A stretch of 64,000 nt of DNA. Origin: Echinococcus granulosus (Eukaryota; Platyhelminthes; Cestoda; Cyclophyllidea; Taeniidae). Numbering within the stretch: position 1 is the first letter of the stretch; each line of letters starts with the position of its first letter. The DNA is taken from contig NW_020170406.1 of assembly GCF_000524195.1 (NCBI RefSeq), positions 878,995 through 942,994 on the forward strand. Direction: 5' to 3'. The notes beneath the pieces are model-generated. The model ran no database searches and was not told the origin of the DNA. It worked only from the letters and a program-made list of their open reading frames with translations. The position numbers were made by a program, and so were the translations under genes. Below, piece after piece: positions 12,601 through 23,814 of the stretch.

Positions 12601-13755
12601 ACACTTGAAGGGCACTGAATGAGTGCGAGAGAAATAGAGATTAACAGCCTACAAGAGCGCACGTAAGCACGCACACACGCACGCACGGTTTTGTGGCTGT
12701 GAGCAGGCGCACCTACATACACACACACTGCCCACACTGATCAATAATACGAGATCTGCTGCTGCCACTGCTGCTTCTGCAGCTACATCTGATGCTACCA
12801 CTACTACCGCGGTTCTTGACAATGGAAATTGAAATACTTGGTCCATGCACACGAAGCTCACTTATGGCATCAATCAATGCCACCTGGAGCCCCATACACG
12901 CACAAGTGCGCGAGCGCTCGGGTTTACAAAAAAGGGAATATGTCAAGAATACTCACATCTCGCCCTTTATGGAAGGAAAATTCATCATCTAACCTGTCAA
13001 AACCAACATTGTTTCGACTTGGAAGATAAATGGCGAATAGTAGTCTACGGACACTTCGGGGCTGTCGGACCAATGAGAACTGCCCTTGAGTGAATGATGG
13101 TCCGGAATGCAAATTGACTTTCCACAGAAACAGAACATAATTTTTGACAACTCGACGCTAGACGTGAATAAGGAGGAATAAAAGGTGACTAAATTTCGTT
13201 CTTGCTCAATAAGAACCAAAAAGTAAAGAAAGTAGGCCACATTTCCTCGAATTTCTTCTTCAATTAAACAGACAGGAATTTCGGAATTCACTAAAGTTTA
13301 AATCATGAGGTGATCTTGACGAAACAAAAACTTATAAATCCGTATTACTAGTAGAATTCGTAGCCGGTTGAATCAGTCAAATTCGTTTTCGAGTAAAAAA
13401 CCGATATATGAAGTCGGAGGTTTTATGTGAGAAATATAAGGCAAATCCCGAAAATCCAATTATGTATGTGAACTGCTGTAAGAAAACAAAATAAAAAACA
13501 AACCTAACATTTTCAGCAAAAATAGAATTGCAAATTTAAATAAATTAAAAAATGCGTAAACGAGAAGAAATTCAAATCGCAGATTGGACGTACGCAATTT
13601 GACGCTTCTTCAAAGGAAGACAAAAACATCGACCCAGAAAAGAACAGGAGATATAAAAGAAAACATCGGAGCGTGATTCACTAAGAAACCCACTTACCAT
13701 GGAAAGGCGAAGGTGATTTGTTGATAAAGTTGATGAGTTCCTTAGCGAAGACCAT
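6635..13755 (-). CDS. DNPEP: Aspartyl aminopeptidase (peptidase family M18), complete
   Basis: This enzyme is a cytosolic zinc metallo-exopeptidase that removes N-terminal Asp or Glu from peptides; M18 family members form dodecamers. Four coding exons join in frame: 13755-13698, 9077-8584, 8509-7832 and 6856-6635 (stop TAG at 6637-6635). The total is 483 residues, against 475 in human DNPEP. All introns are GT-AG (4620, 74 and 975 bases). The N terminus reads KELINFINKSPSPFH, the family signature. Expected metal ligands or catalytic residues are visible: His in GAHTDSP (about residue 80), Asp in LDNQFNAY (about 245), Glu-Glu in YDHEEIGSGS (about 279-280), Asp in LLSADQSHAVHP (about 353) and His in QLAMHSCRE (about 447). 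The protein ends in LFTGFFEQ, as in relatives. An Ala/Gly-rich insertion lies near residues 302-336. The start chosen is the ATG at 13755; the exon itself begins at 13773 after a TTTTGTAG acceptor, so a non-coding exon or a trans-spliced leader must precede it. Confidence 0.95.
10671..10830. repeat. Degenerate GATA/GATG/GGTA minisatellite
   Basis: The stretch repeats units such as GATA, GGTAGATGGA, GGGAGATAGG and GATGGATGGATAGATA over about 160 bases, with many interruptions. It lies within the DNPEP first coding intron. A similar purine-rich stretch with GGTAGAG and GATAGGGGTAAAGG lies at about 6500-6590, just past the DNPEP stop codon. Confidence 0.5.
12120..12345. repeat. Alternating purine-pyrimidine cluster with inverted CCAAT box
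   Basis: It contains GCGTGCGTATACGTGAGTG near 12124 and GGCATGCACGCACGCACGC near 12291, with ATTGGCT at 12159-12165. It is the same type as the clusters at 1836 and 3424, and is intronic to DNPEP. Confidence 0.45.
12530..12810. repeat. CA/CG alternating cluster followed by CTG/CTA trinucleotide tract
   Basis: ACGTGTGCACATACACACAGC and GCACGCACACACGCACGCACG runs (about 12536-12730) are followed by a CTGCTGCTGCCACTGCTGC-type tract (12755-12810). On the minus strand the latter gives a low-complexity Ala/Ser/Val frame that I regard as non-coding. Confidence 0.45.
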
Positions 13756-13773
13756 TTGTGCTTGGGGTAACCG
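13698..13773 (-). CDS. DNPEP: First coding exon of DNPEP, isolated 4.6 kb from the rest
   Basis: The exon is bounded by a minus-strand TTTTGTAG acceptor and a CATG|GTAAGTG donor. It reads RLPQAQ and then MVFAKELINFINKSPSPFH, closing with one base that joins the next exon to give VVRSASEIL. This is the conserved N-terminal helix and SPSPFH motif of M18 aspartyl aminopeptidases. The ATG at 13755 is the likely start when only this exon is considered. The six codons before it are also open and in frame, so an upstream start from another exon or from a spliced leader is possible. Confidence 0.88.
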
Positions 13774-13984
13774 CTACAAAACAATCACAACAGGGGAGGC
13801 AACATTAAATTCCATACTTCCATCACGGACAAAATAAGGAGTTAGGACCCATGCTCAATCGATTATCGACTCGGACACGAACCACGACTCGAAAAAACCA
13901 TTCCCAAAAAAGACTAAAACTCAGGCGGGTGGAGGGAAAAATAGAGCAGATTCGCTTGGAGGCAGTGGAAGGATCGGTATTTTC

Positions 13985-16698
13985 TCAAAAGCGACCGTAG
14001 CACGAGGTGAAAGCAATGTTAGCTGAGAGGGACAGTAATGGTAATGGTGGTGAGTAGTTAAAGTGGTCTGCGCGGCTTACTGCAATAACAGCAACAGCTG
14101 CTGCCGCTGCGGCCGCAGTGCTGCCACCACTACTATTGGCGACAGTGGCGGCGAGAGCATTCGGTGCTGCAGCAGTGCTGCCAATGAGAGAATTGAGGCA
14201 ATTAGGCAACTGTAGTTTACGAAAGAGGGCACCGGCTGCGGTGGCGTTGGTGACAGCGGCGGGTGGTGGGGGTACAGGGAAGCCCATTGGTGAAGGGAGG
14301 TCGAGGAGGAGGTCTCCAAGGTTTGATGGCAGTAACTGTTTTCCGTCAGTACGTGTCGCTGTTGCTGCTGCGGCGGCCAGCAGTAGCCTCTGTAGCGAGT
14401 CTACTACCACGCTTGCTTCGGCTGAGTTAGATACACCACTGGGGCCAGAAGAGGGAAAGACAAGAGGGAGTTGTGACGCGGTAGCGGCGGAAGGGAGTGG
14501 AGGCACCTGTTGTGTTGGAGGGAGCGACGACGACTGCAGCGGCGGTGCTTGCGGTGGTGCCGGTGAGTAAATAGAGGCGAGGGAACGCGAGAGTGGAGTG
14601 GGAATCAGCGCCTCCGGAGCGATGCTTGTTGGTGTTTGCAGCGGTGGTGGTGGTGGTGGTGGAGGGAGAAGGAGGTGAGGTGTGGCGGAGGCAAAGTTGG
14701 TGGTCACAGCAAGGGTAGGCGGAGGAGCGGCGACAGTGGGGGAGGCAAAGAAAGATGTCGTGGAGGTCATGCTATCTAGAACATCACTTGAAAGCGGCGC
14801 ACAAATAAAGGATGATGTAGAGGAGGGGGTAGTTGTGAAGATGCTTGTTGAAGGCAACTGATGCTGCTGTAGTTGTAGTGGTGTGCTGGTGTTGCTATTG
14901 TTGCTACCACAATCACCACCACCACCCGGTGAATTCGACTCAGTGCTGATGCCCAGCAGGGACTGTAAGTGAACAAGGCAAAGCAACATCCAATCAACCT
15001 TCAACTTCTGTGATATATATGATCTGGTTAGTTAGGACAGCGCCTCAGTGGCTCACAGCCAAACACTACGGCGTCATCTACCTACCCTCTGAAAATATGC
15101 CATTCATAGCATCGATGGTCTACAAATGATACAAAACTACAAACCAACGTTCTATTTTGCATAACTATTGATATGCACTTGAACTATGAGTGATTCCAGT
15201 CTGGAGGTTCAAAAAATAAATCCCATTTCATATTCTCTTGAAAAAATTAGATTGAATATTAAAATGGATGTTTAACAGTTTACCAACCAAAGCTTCGATG
15301 AATTGTTTGAATGAAACACCGATTCAGCTTCTAAAAAACGCTGTAAGCGAACAGTCTAACAGACATAAAACGAAACTAGTAATTCCTTAAACTCGATGTA
15401 GAACAGCTGAGGACGAAAATAAGATGATATCCTTAATAAAGCAGACCATAAATTTCAGTGGTAAAAACGTACTGAAAATTAGTGTATATTATTGGGCTGG
15501 AGCATACAACACCTCAAAAAACACTTAAACAAAAGCTAGTTTCAGGTCGTCATAAAATTTAGGTTGATAGTATGTCGAAATGACGCTTAATGGTTTACGA
15601 AACACCATCCCAAAGACCGGACATTGTGACTGTGGCACAAATTACAATGCATAAAATCGTAATTGAGAAAAATTTACAGCAATTTGCAAGATGTGAATGT
15701 CAAATGTCTTGCCTTGATAACAAACTTCAGTAATATTTACTCGAATGGACGACACGGCAATTTTACATCAAATCCAGAGGGTACGAAAATCACGAACATG
15801 AGCAACTCACCTCCGTCTGTTTTGGGGAAGACGCAGCCGAGGCCTGGGACAACGAACTCATCGATTTTCCCTGGGCCGCCAAGGAACTCCAATTCTGCAT
15901 TCGCACTTGGGTCGGTAGCCCTGAAACGTTGTTCCAAGGGCTCTCTAGACGAGACAAAACACTACCACTACCGCCACCCCCTCCTCCTGGAGGGGTAGCC
16001 GTGTGCGTCGCCCTCAACAAACTTGCCGTCTCAAGGGGAAAACTGAAGGATCCGGTTTGTGTCGACGGTAGGGGTGGTTGCAATGCCACTGAGGTTTGGG
16101 GCGCCCCGGTCACCGGTCCCGATGCAGCATCCAAACGAACATGATGATGCTGATGGTGGCAATCCCCTCCGCTGGAGTTATTGGCCGCGGTGGCGGCAGC
16201 GGCAGCTACAGTGACCGAAGGCTTACACCGATTGTTGGGCAGAATAATGTGGTTTTTGCGCACATAGTCACATAGTGAGGACTTGGCAATATTGTACCGG
16301 GAGGCAGCTTTGCGCATCGAAATCTTCTGCTCCTTTACATCCCTAACAGCCTTCTCTAGGAGCTCCTTGCGTTCCTCGGGTTTGTGTCGTGGCCGTTTTA
16401 GTGGGGTGGTAGAGGGCGGAGTCGTAGGTGCAGGCGCCTCAGGTTTGATGATCACTTTATTTGGTGCTGTTTGTACAGGTGGTAGTGGTGGCAGTTGCTG
16501 TTGGGATAGGTTAAAGGACACTTCTGCGGGGATTGTGGAAGTATCCATGAGGGTGGACTGACTCGAAGGGGAGAGGGGGGAAGGGTCTGGTTGTGGGGCG
16601 GCCATGTTGGACTCAGTAGGAGACAGAGATGCGGTGGCGGTGGTAGTAGCAGCAACAGCAGAGACAGTAGAGGGAGTAATGGGGTCGACACTAGCCAT
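13985..16698 (-). CDS. Pipsqueak-type HTH (psq) domain transcription factor
   Basis: This is a predicted nuclear DNA-binding protein of 621 residues from two coding exons, 16698-15811 and 14962-13985, joined at ...PKQTE|SLLGIST... The intron has 848 bases, phase 0, donor GAG|GTGAGT, acceptor CTTACAG. The only recognisable domain is a psq helix-turn-helix at about residues 103-155: basic KRPRHKPEERKE, then ISMRKAASRYNIAKSSLCDY, the Ser-Leu/Tyr-Asn-Ile-Ser-Leu pattern of the family. The rest is low-complexity: Ser/Thr/Pro/Ala-rich N-terminal part, an IKPE motif near residue 85, Ala, His (HHQHHH) and Gly runs, then a Pro-rich second half with a run of prolines encoded by a GGT repeat at 14641-14662. 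There is no BTB domain. The start ATG at 16698 has a good context (AACATGG). The open frame continues upstream to 16869 through simple-sequence DNA, which I do not take as coding. The last exon may alternatively end at a GCA|GTAAGC donor at 14081. Confidence 0.8.
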
Positions 16699-16699
16699 G

Positions 16700-16935
16700 T
16701 TCTCTGGGTGTGAGTGCGCCGAACGTGCGATCGCATGTGTGCTCAGGGCGTCTGCAACCGACTGATATGGCGCACGCTCTGTGCGTGCGTGTACGCCAGC
16801 ACGTTGAGTTGAGAGCTTCAGAGTATCGTGCATACGTGGGTGCGTGCAAATAGACACACACGCATGCACAATGAGTGCTCTTCATACCAATGGGTGTGCG
16901 TATGTGTGCTCGTACACGCATTGGAGCGATTGGCT
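16700..16935. promoter_or_regulatory. Putative psq-gene 5' leader/promoter: alternating purine-pyrimidine cluster with CCAAT box
   Basis: Immediately upstream of the psq-gene ATG (minus strand), the DNA is dense in GTGCGTGCGTGTACG, GCACACGC and ACACACACGCATGCAC units, with ATTGGCT at 16929-16935. For a minus-strand gene this reads AGCCAAT, a CCAAT box about 230 bases before the start codon. It is the same sequence type as the intergenic clusters to the left. The regulatory role is inferred. Confidence 0.35.
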
Positions 16936-19724
16936 AGAGGCCTCTTGAGCGATGGACGCTGGTGCCTATATGCGAGCACCCCCATGGTGCCAAGCCTTTG
17001 GAGCTACCGCCTTAATGTAATCGCCATCGGACATCGGCCATTCGATCAACTCAACCTCACTCTCTCACGCAGACAACAAAAAGTAGTACTTTAGCACGTC
17101 CGCCATTATCGACTCTTATATGACGTGTTCTTTATCCATTAAAGGTAAATAGTTGAATTTACAGCTATAAACGCAGCACGTTATTTGTCTGAGGATAATT
17201 TCATATTCTAGTTTATGAGCAGCATAGAATGTATCTTTTGCGGATTGAGGTGGTCAATTTTATCTAAGACCTAAGAGCGACAGCGTACTTTGCCCTAAGT
17301 GGAGGTCAATTCAGTTCAGTGTCAGAAAAATGCACAAGAACTTCGAAGAAAAATCGAAAAAGTAACCAGACACCAGAGGGTGACCTTCGGAGTGGATAAG
17401 GGTTGATTTAGTAGAATAGTTCAAGAATGACCCTTGAGTGGTATCATCTTCTATGACGAAACGAAAAAATAAGAAAATTCAATGCACTCTCAAAGGGATG
17501 GGAAAGCGGTATACAGCCTTGCCAACGCAGATTTTGAATTGATCTTCTAGAAATAAATACAAGGTTCAAGTTTTCCACACTCCTTTAATGAAGTGCGGCA
17601 ATTTAAGCGGTAAAGTCGAAACGATGATTCAAGATAAAGGACACGTAAGGGTGATGATGGCGATAAAGTCTTTGTTGAAATTACGAAGCATCGAAAATGA
17701 GGATTATTTAGTCGAAAAGTTTGCAAAGTAATGCCACGGAATCACGCATTTTAGACAACATCAACAATGAAGTCAAGTTTCCAGTGATACTTCTTGAGTA
17801 GGGCAAAATCTTTTGATATTCGGAGACCAATAGCACATTCTTTAGATGCATGAATGCTCAGAACGTTGTTATAAGGGATTAGATTCCATTCATTGCAGTG
17901 GTCGAGAACAAGCATTTTCACAATTGCTTTCTTCGTCTGTGCACTGCTTTTGGAGAAAGCTCTATAGACTGATCTTCACGATACAGCTTGCTCATCCACC
18001 ACACCCTATCCTCCCGCCACAGTTGCCGACAACAACGAGCAATGATGTAGAGACACTGATCCCCACTTCTTCTAGTGGCTCCCTGCTGCAGCAAAAAGTG
18101 CCGATAGCAAGCAACTGCCGTTCATGAATCGCAAAACCCTCTCCCAGATCCCTCTTCACCGACTGGAGACCTACACTTCCACTCATCACAACCATTACCA
18201 GTGGTATTGCTTTCAGCTAACACTTCCCGATTCGCGCTACGTCCGCACTTAAAGCTATTGATTTTCCCACGACCTACGGGCAAACCGAGCGCCATCCCGC
18301 CGTCTATGTACCTATCCCCTGTCCGGGTTTTGGTTGTGGGAATGGCTTTCGTTTTGCGATTTGTGTCCAAATCGATAATCGATCAAGCCTAAGGCGCAAA
18401 GGCCAAGGGGTGGAGTGGAGCACTAAACCCCGGCATTACTTACCTCAGCCTCTCCGTTGAGAACGATACACCTAGGTAAGGGAAAAAAAACAGCACATAA
18501 AAATGAGGATAAAACGTCCATCCATGATAATCAAACCAATCGAAAAGGAGAATGCAAACTTTTGCCTTGGTCAGCAGTCATAGATAATCGGAGTTTACAA
18601 ATGAAGGGCGGATTTTGCCGGTGTAAAAGCCACCGAAAAAAAAAACTATGTATAATATCTAAGCCTTCAGATTTAGCTACACTAGTACAACTGTCTGTCT
18701 TGCTTTAACTCACAGACATATGCATTTACCTCGTTAGTTAAGTGACGGTTCTTCCCAAAATTCTTGAAGCACTTAGGGATTAGATTAGCTATGGAAACTT
18801 GCGGAAGTAATATAGAAAAGAGGCATAATTTGCAATTCTTTACAGTATAGGGGGAAGGCGACAAGTCCCAGATATATGTCTGCTACCCGTACTTTAAACA
18901 TGGTCACAATTCATGTAGAATAAGAGTTGGACCAGATCAAAATGGTCAAGTTAGTATAACAACTTTGCTAGAATTGGACAAGCAATATAATACAGAAACA
19001 AACATTAAGAGCTGCACACAATTCCAGGAGGATCGAAATTTCTTCCGATGAATTAGTTACTATGGCTCAAACAGTTGGCTGTCTTACCAAAATGAATTAC
19101 TAGTTCTAGGGTATGTTTGTTTGCATAATTTTTTTTGAATAGTCAAGGAGATGTCGAAAGTACACCAGTGATTCGAGATCTTAAAATGGCCCGAAAAGAG
19201 ACGTCCAGCTTGGATTTCGATAGCGGAAGAAAGTGGCGACTTTCGAAAAACTTTCATAACGATGTCTTGTTTTGAATACAACAGCAGAAGAATACGACAG
19301 CGAGACACGAAGATATTTGGCTTCGAAGACGACACTGAAGAATAAAGAGGCTTTTATAGTACCTCTAGAACCATTACATACCATAAAAATAAAGAACTCA
19401 ACTTTGATTACAATGACAGAAGAGTACATCGGTCCCTTAACAACACCAACAGGGAAGCACCAAATCTTTTAGCCACGAATACGGCCAAACCCACAGCAAT
19501 TTTGGGATTTGAAATGGAGCCGCAAATAACAAGAAAAAGTGAATTTACGTCCAGCATGAACATGCATCAACCTATCAAAACCTGAACATACACAGAGGCA
19601 ACCGCTTTTGTCATAGCGTCTTCTGGAAAATATCACCGCATCAGCCGGTGTGACCGCCACCGCCTTAGTCACAGCAATAGCTACAGAAGCAGTGGCAGCT
19701 GCCAAACGCAATTAAAGACGATCC

Positions 19725-20000
19725 TATGTACACGCGTGCCTGCGTGAGCGCGAAAAGCACACACAGACAGGCGGATAGTAGACATGCTCAAACAGGATCA
19801 AAGAACTGCTGAGCCTACTATTCAAGGCGCGTGGATGTACGTGGCTTGCTCGCTCGCGCTTTCTACCGCGTCTACGTCCTTTCTCGCTGTGCACACACGA
19901 ACGAACGTCTACTTGAAATGGGTGGGACTGATTTCAAAACACCCGGTGACTAATTGCATGTGTTACGTGTGTGTTTGTACGTATGCATGTGTATGTGCAT
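19725..20000. repeat. Alternating purine-pyrimidine cluster
   Basis: Units such as ACACGCGTGCCTGCGTGAGCGCG, GTGCACACACG and GTGTGTTTGTACGTATGCATGTGTATGTGC are scattered over about 275 bases, followed by a ten-base G run at 20020-20029. No ATTGGCT box was seen in this copy. Confidence 0.4.
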
Positions 20001-23000
20001 CTGAAAAGACTGGCGGAGAGGGGGGGGGGAGGGAAAGAGGACCCGCTAACAGCAATATACTTAAATCTACAAGAAGCTGCTGTAGTTGAGAAACTAACAG
20101 CCATGTCTATTTATTAACTAATTTGCAGAATAAGATCTCACTATAAGTAGTCGGACAGTTCAGGTGAGCACGTTGTGAGATGGCACCACGAAAATGACCG
20201 GACAACCAAGAGGTGGAAGAGCAATTTCATTCAAAAAAAGGATTTGTACTTCTGCTTTGAACAGTGACCTGTTTGCAAAGTAGCCCTTCTATAGGAGATA
20301 GGACAGACTGGACGCCTAAGAATAGAGGCATTACTTACTACCTTCGCTACCAGTGTCAAACATAACGAAAGCATTGTTTTCGTACTCAAGTACGGCGTTG
20401 AAAGCAGGCGATAACCGATTGCAGAAGAAGAGTAGCGCGAGCAGATTTGCCAAATTTTAAACAAAAAGACATGAGCCAACTTTTATCTTTGAGGAGCAAT
20501 TGAATTGGCCAGAAAATTAATGACGATTGATGCATTCAAAGAATAAAAAATCCAGGAGGCGGTGAAGACTTCCACTTGAGACCTCAGTAGAGAACTTATT
20601 AAAAATAGAAAGGATTTGGGCAGATAAGGTTGGTAATTTGAAAGTGGGTAAGAAAGGTGAGTAGATAAAGAATTTCTTATGGGATAAAAGATGGAGGATT
20701 AAAAGAGGCCAAATAAGCCTTTAAGAACCCTGGAAACATCTCAGATGCTGCAAATTCTGCAATACTGTTAACAAATTCCCAGTTAACTTAATTTCTGATA
20801 AAGATAATTTATAAGAATTCTTAATGGGTGGGCCACAAACCTCACAGATTGGTGTCATAACTGCGACGCTAGAATATACATTACCACTAAATACTATACA
20901 TTAAGGGATTTTGAAAGGAAGATTGGCATTCCCTGTGTCTCGATGCTCAATTTTCAGAGTAGAAATACAATTTCCTGAAGGGCAACTGTTTGCGTGGGTT
21001 GCTGAGACCAATCAAATATTTTCTAAAGTTGCACATATGGAAGTCAACGGCCGACGTATTCTGGACAATCGGTTCAAATTTACCGATTGATCGAGCCTTT
21101 AACCTCCATGAGTATTGGTAGGAACCACAAAAGTCGCAATTAATACAGCATCCTGTTAAGGATTATCGCTTTTCCGCTGATGTCTGTGGAGAATTTACCA
21201 GAAGAAAGCATTAATTGCTGAGAGTGAAGAACATTTCCAGTCAAATGAAGAATAATGAACCAATTCTTGACAACTTTGGGCGAAAAAAAAGGCACATTCG
21301 TGCGACAGAACTACAAAACCTTTAACATCTTGAAAAAATAGAAGAGAAAACCAGGAAGATTTCGATTTGCTCTTCAGTAATGAAAAATCAAATCCGACCA
21401 AACTGCCTAAGGTTGACCTGCTCTGTTCACTAGCCATGAGGATATCTATGAGTGAAATCACCCAAAAAATTGACATCAAAACATGAAACCAATGGCCAAG
21501 AGCAACGCAGCACAACACAACATCATGACCTTTGAGCGCGTTAGAGCGTAAGCATCGATTTGCCATAGCTTTGGGTACAGCCAACATAATGGAAATGGCC
21601 AAGACTTTGGAGGTCGATCCTAAGCTTTATTTACAAGACCTGAAATTTTATGGTGGGATCGTGGTCACAGAGCATCAACAAGTTCTTTTATGCCAACGGG
21701 TTAGAATAACCGCTTTTCTTATGTCCAAATGTATCCTCAGAGAACAGAAAATCTCCCCTATTTAAGAAAAATAGCAGCCACAAAGCCAAGAGCGGGCGTG
21801 TACATCTTGCACTGACTAATAGCGATGGGTGGAGGCAGCGGCCGAACATTATGCTTGTGCGGGTGCGAACACTCACTTTAATGTCAAGCCACGGAATTCC
21901 ATAAAAATTATGAATTTAGTTCCGTTTAGAATTATTGAGACCAAAAGATCCCAGCTAGAGGCATTTCTGCCGCACTTCTCTATCTTATCTGACCACAGTA
22001 ATGATAATGGGGAAAAATGCCCCAACCATGCCAAAGTTAAATATATTGGGCTTATATACTTTGATTCATTTCAGAAAGCAAAAATATACGTCAAGTTGAT
22101 GTTGAGCTAATCGAAGAAACCTTTCGGCAGGTAGGGCCAAGTATTTATGAATCCTTCAAACATATCTTTTCGTCAAGTTGTCTTTGGGGGGACACTAACG
22201 GAAGCAAAGAGTAATCTGCCAGCCCAGAATGAAGACACCATTTAATAACGTTAAGGTTATTGTTTAAATCACAAATACGGCCTAAGCGTAGTCAACCTGT
22301 GCCAATGCATTATGCAATAGGGTGTGAAATTGTGGATTACTATCGAGCACTAGACATACTTGGGCAAATCTACGGGGAGACACACTACCGAGCAGAAGAG
22401 GGCAACTATGACTGCCACACAAGCACCGTCGCTCATAATGTGGCCGAAAGCCTGCCTTGACTCTCTATTATTAGTTCTATCATGTCCATCGGACCTTGTA
22501 ACAATCAACTGCCACGCCTTCTAGACCTAAGCACTAAACTACCTCTTGTCAACAGCGAAAAAAAACCCTCATAAAAGATAGGAAAAATACGATATTGACC
22601 AATCACCATGCTCCTTGTTGACTTGAAAACCAGACATTAGACCTAATGAAGAGATTCATTCGTATGTATTTGTGCCCCGTGGGTGAGGAATATCACGTAA
22701 GGACGACGTCCACGTCTACGGAAGGCGACTACAAATCAAATCACTAGAGTTGACACAAAATGTGGTGTGTTGGGCTCTGTAGCAACCCTTGACCGAAAAG
22801 GTGAGTCAGAAGTACGCGATCACTTCCAGTTCCCTTAAATTGAATAGTTCACATCCGATGACCGAAAAATAGAGTTCGATTTGAGACACCCTAATATGTT
22901 TCAGGGTGGACTCAGGTACAGCAGTTTCGATAGGAAAAGTTCGACGCGTAAGAGAAGGAATGCGACATATTTTAGAGAATAGACAGCGAACAAATTGAAA

Positions 23001-23814
23001 GCTTACGGATACCTAAATCAGTCAAGAATAAAATCAAAAAAAAAACAAAATATACCAACAAGTAACAGATTTAAAGCATGGCATGAGGGATGAGTGTTAG
23101 GCGCGGTGAAAACCATCGGCTAAGGGGAGACGAATTTGAGGCACCCAATATTCCCACTTCCAAAATAATTTTCAGGTAAGAAAATGAAAAGTGGACCAAA
23201 GCAAACCGACTGAAAACATCCAAATGCCCACCTGTACTAAAAATGACCTAAAAAATGAATTGGAAGTAATGGTGCCACTAGATTTGAAGCCCGACCAAAG
23301 GGATGGATCGTTTTAGGTTCTATAAATTAGGCATCTCATATACAACCTAATAGGTGTTTACGCATTACTTCAGTAACAGCGATCTAGACAGGAAAAAGAA
23401 ATGTCAAAGAGAAAGCACAATACAGTTGGAAGAAACCACAATGAATCAATTGAGTGCTTCTAAAAGGTCGTATCTACTAAAGATGACCGAAAAATGAAAT
23501 ACAGGCAATAATATCACGAGATTCAAATCATAAAATAAGGGGTAAATACTACCTTTCATGACAAGACAAATCAGACAGTTTGGTTTATAAGTAAGTACAG
23601 ACGAGCGATTAGTAGCTTCGAAGGAAAAGGCCGGGGAGATCAGGAACAAACATGCTACACTTCGCACAGTACCCAAACGATCGCGTTTACTTGACGAACA
23701 ATTGGAATACTACAAGTGGCACTCCTAAGGCACAAAAAGTGGGGTAAATTCAAGGCCCAACAAAATGACTTGTTCGCAAATTTTGGCCAATACACCGCCC
23801 TCACAAGTGATTGA

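Larger units (their letters stand above)
9078..13697 (-). other. First coding intron of DNPEP (4620 bases)
   Basis: I see no further exon of DNPEP or any other gene here. The intron contains a tRNA-like B-box motif at about 9494-9505, a degenerate GATA/GATG-type tract at 10671-10830, alternating purine-pyrimidine clusters at about 10970-11030, 12120-12345 and 12530-12735, and a CTG-rich tract at 12755-12810. Short open frames across it lack codon bias or family likeness. Confidence 0.6.

Noticed and set aside
14118..14570. 150-codon plus-strand open frame antisense to the psq gene
   Set aside because: It is the reverse strand of GC-rich low-complexity coding DNA. Its Gly/Ala/Ser composition mirrors the real Pro/Ala/Ser frame on the minus strand.
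16699..16869. In-frame N-terminal extension of the psq protein, starting at an ATG at 16869
   Set aside because: The 57 extra codons run through alternating purine-pyrimidine simple sequence and give a Cys/His/Arg-rich peptide unlike the rest. The ATG at 16698 has a better context. RNA evidence could still revive it.
21195..21765. Open frames of 135 (minus) and 77 (plus) codons considered as transposase remnants
   Set aside because: I could not find mariner, hAT or other catalytic motifs in any frame. The region reads as non-coding, although a decayed element cannot be excluded.
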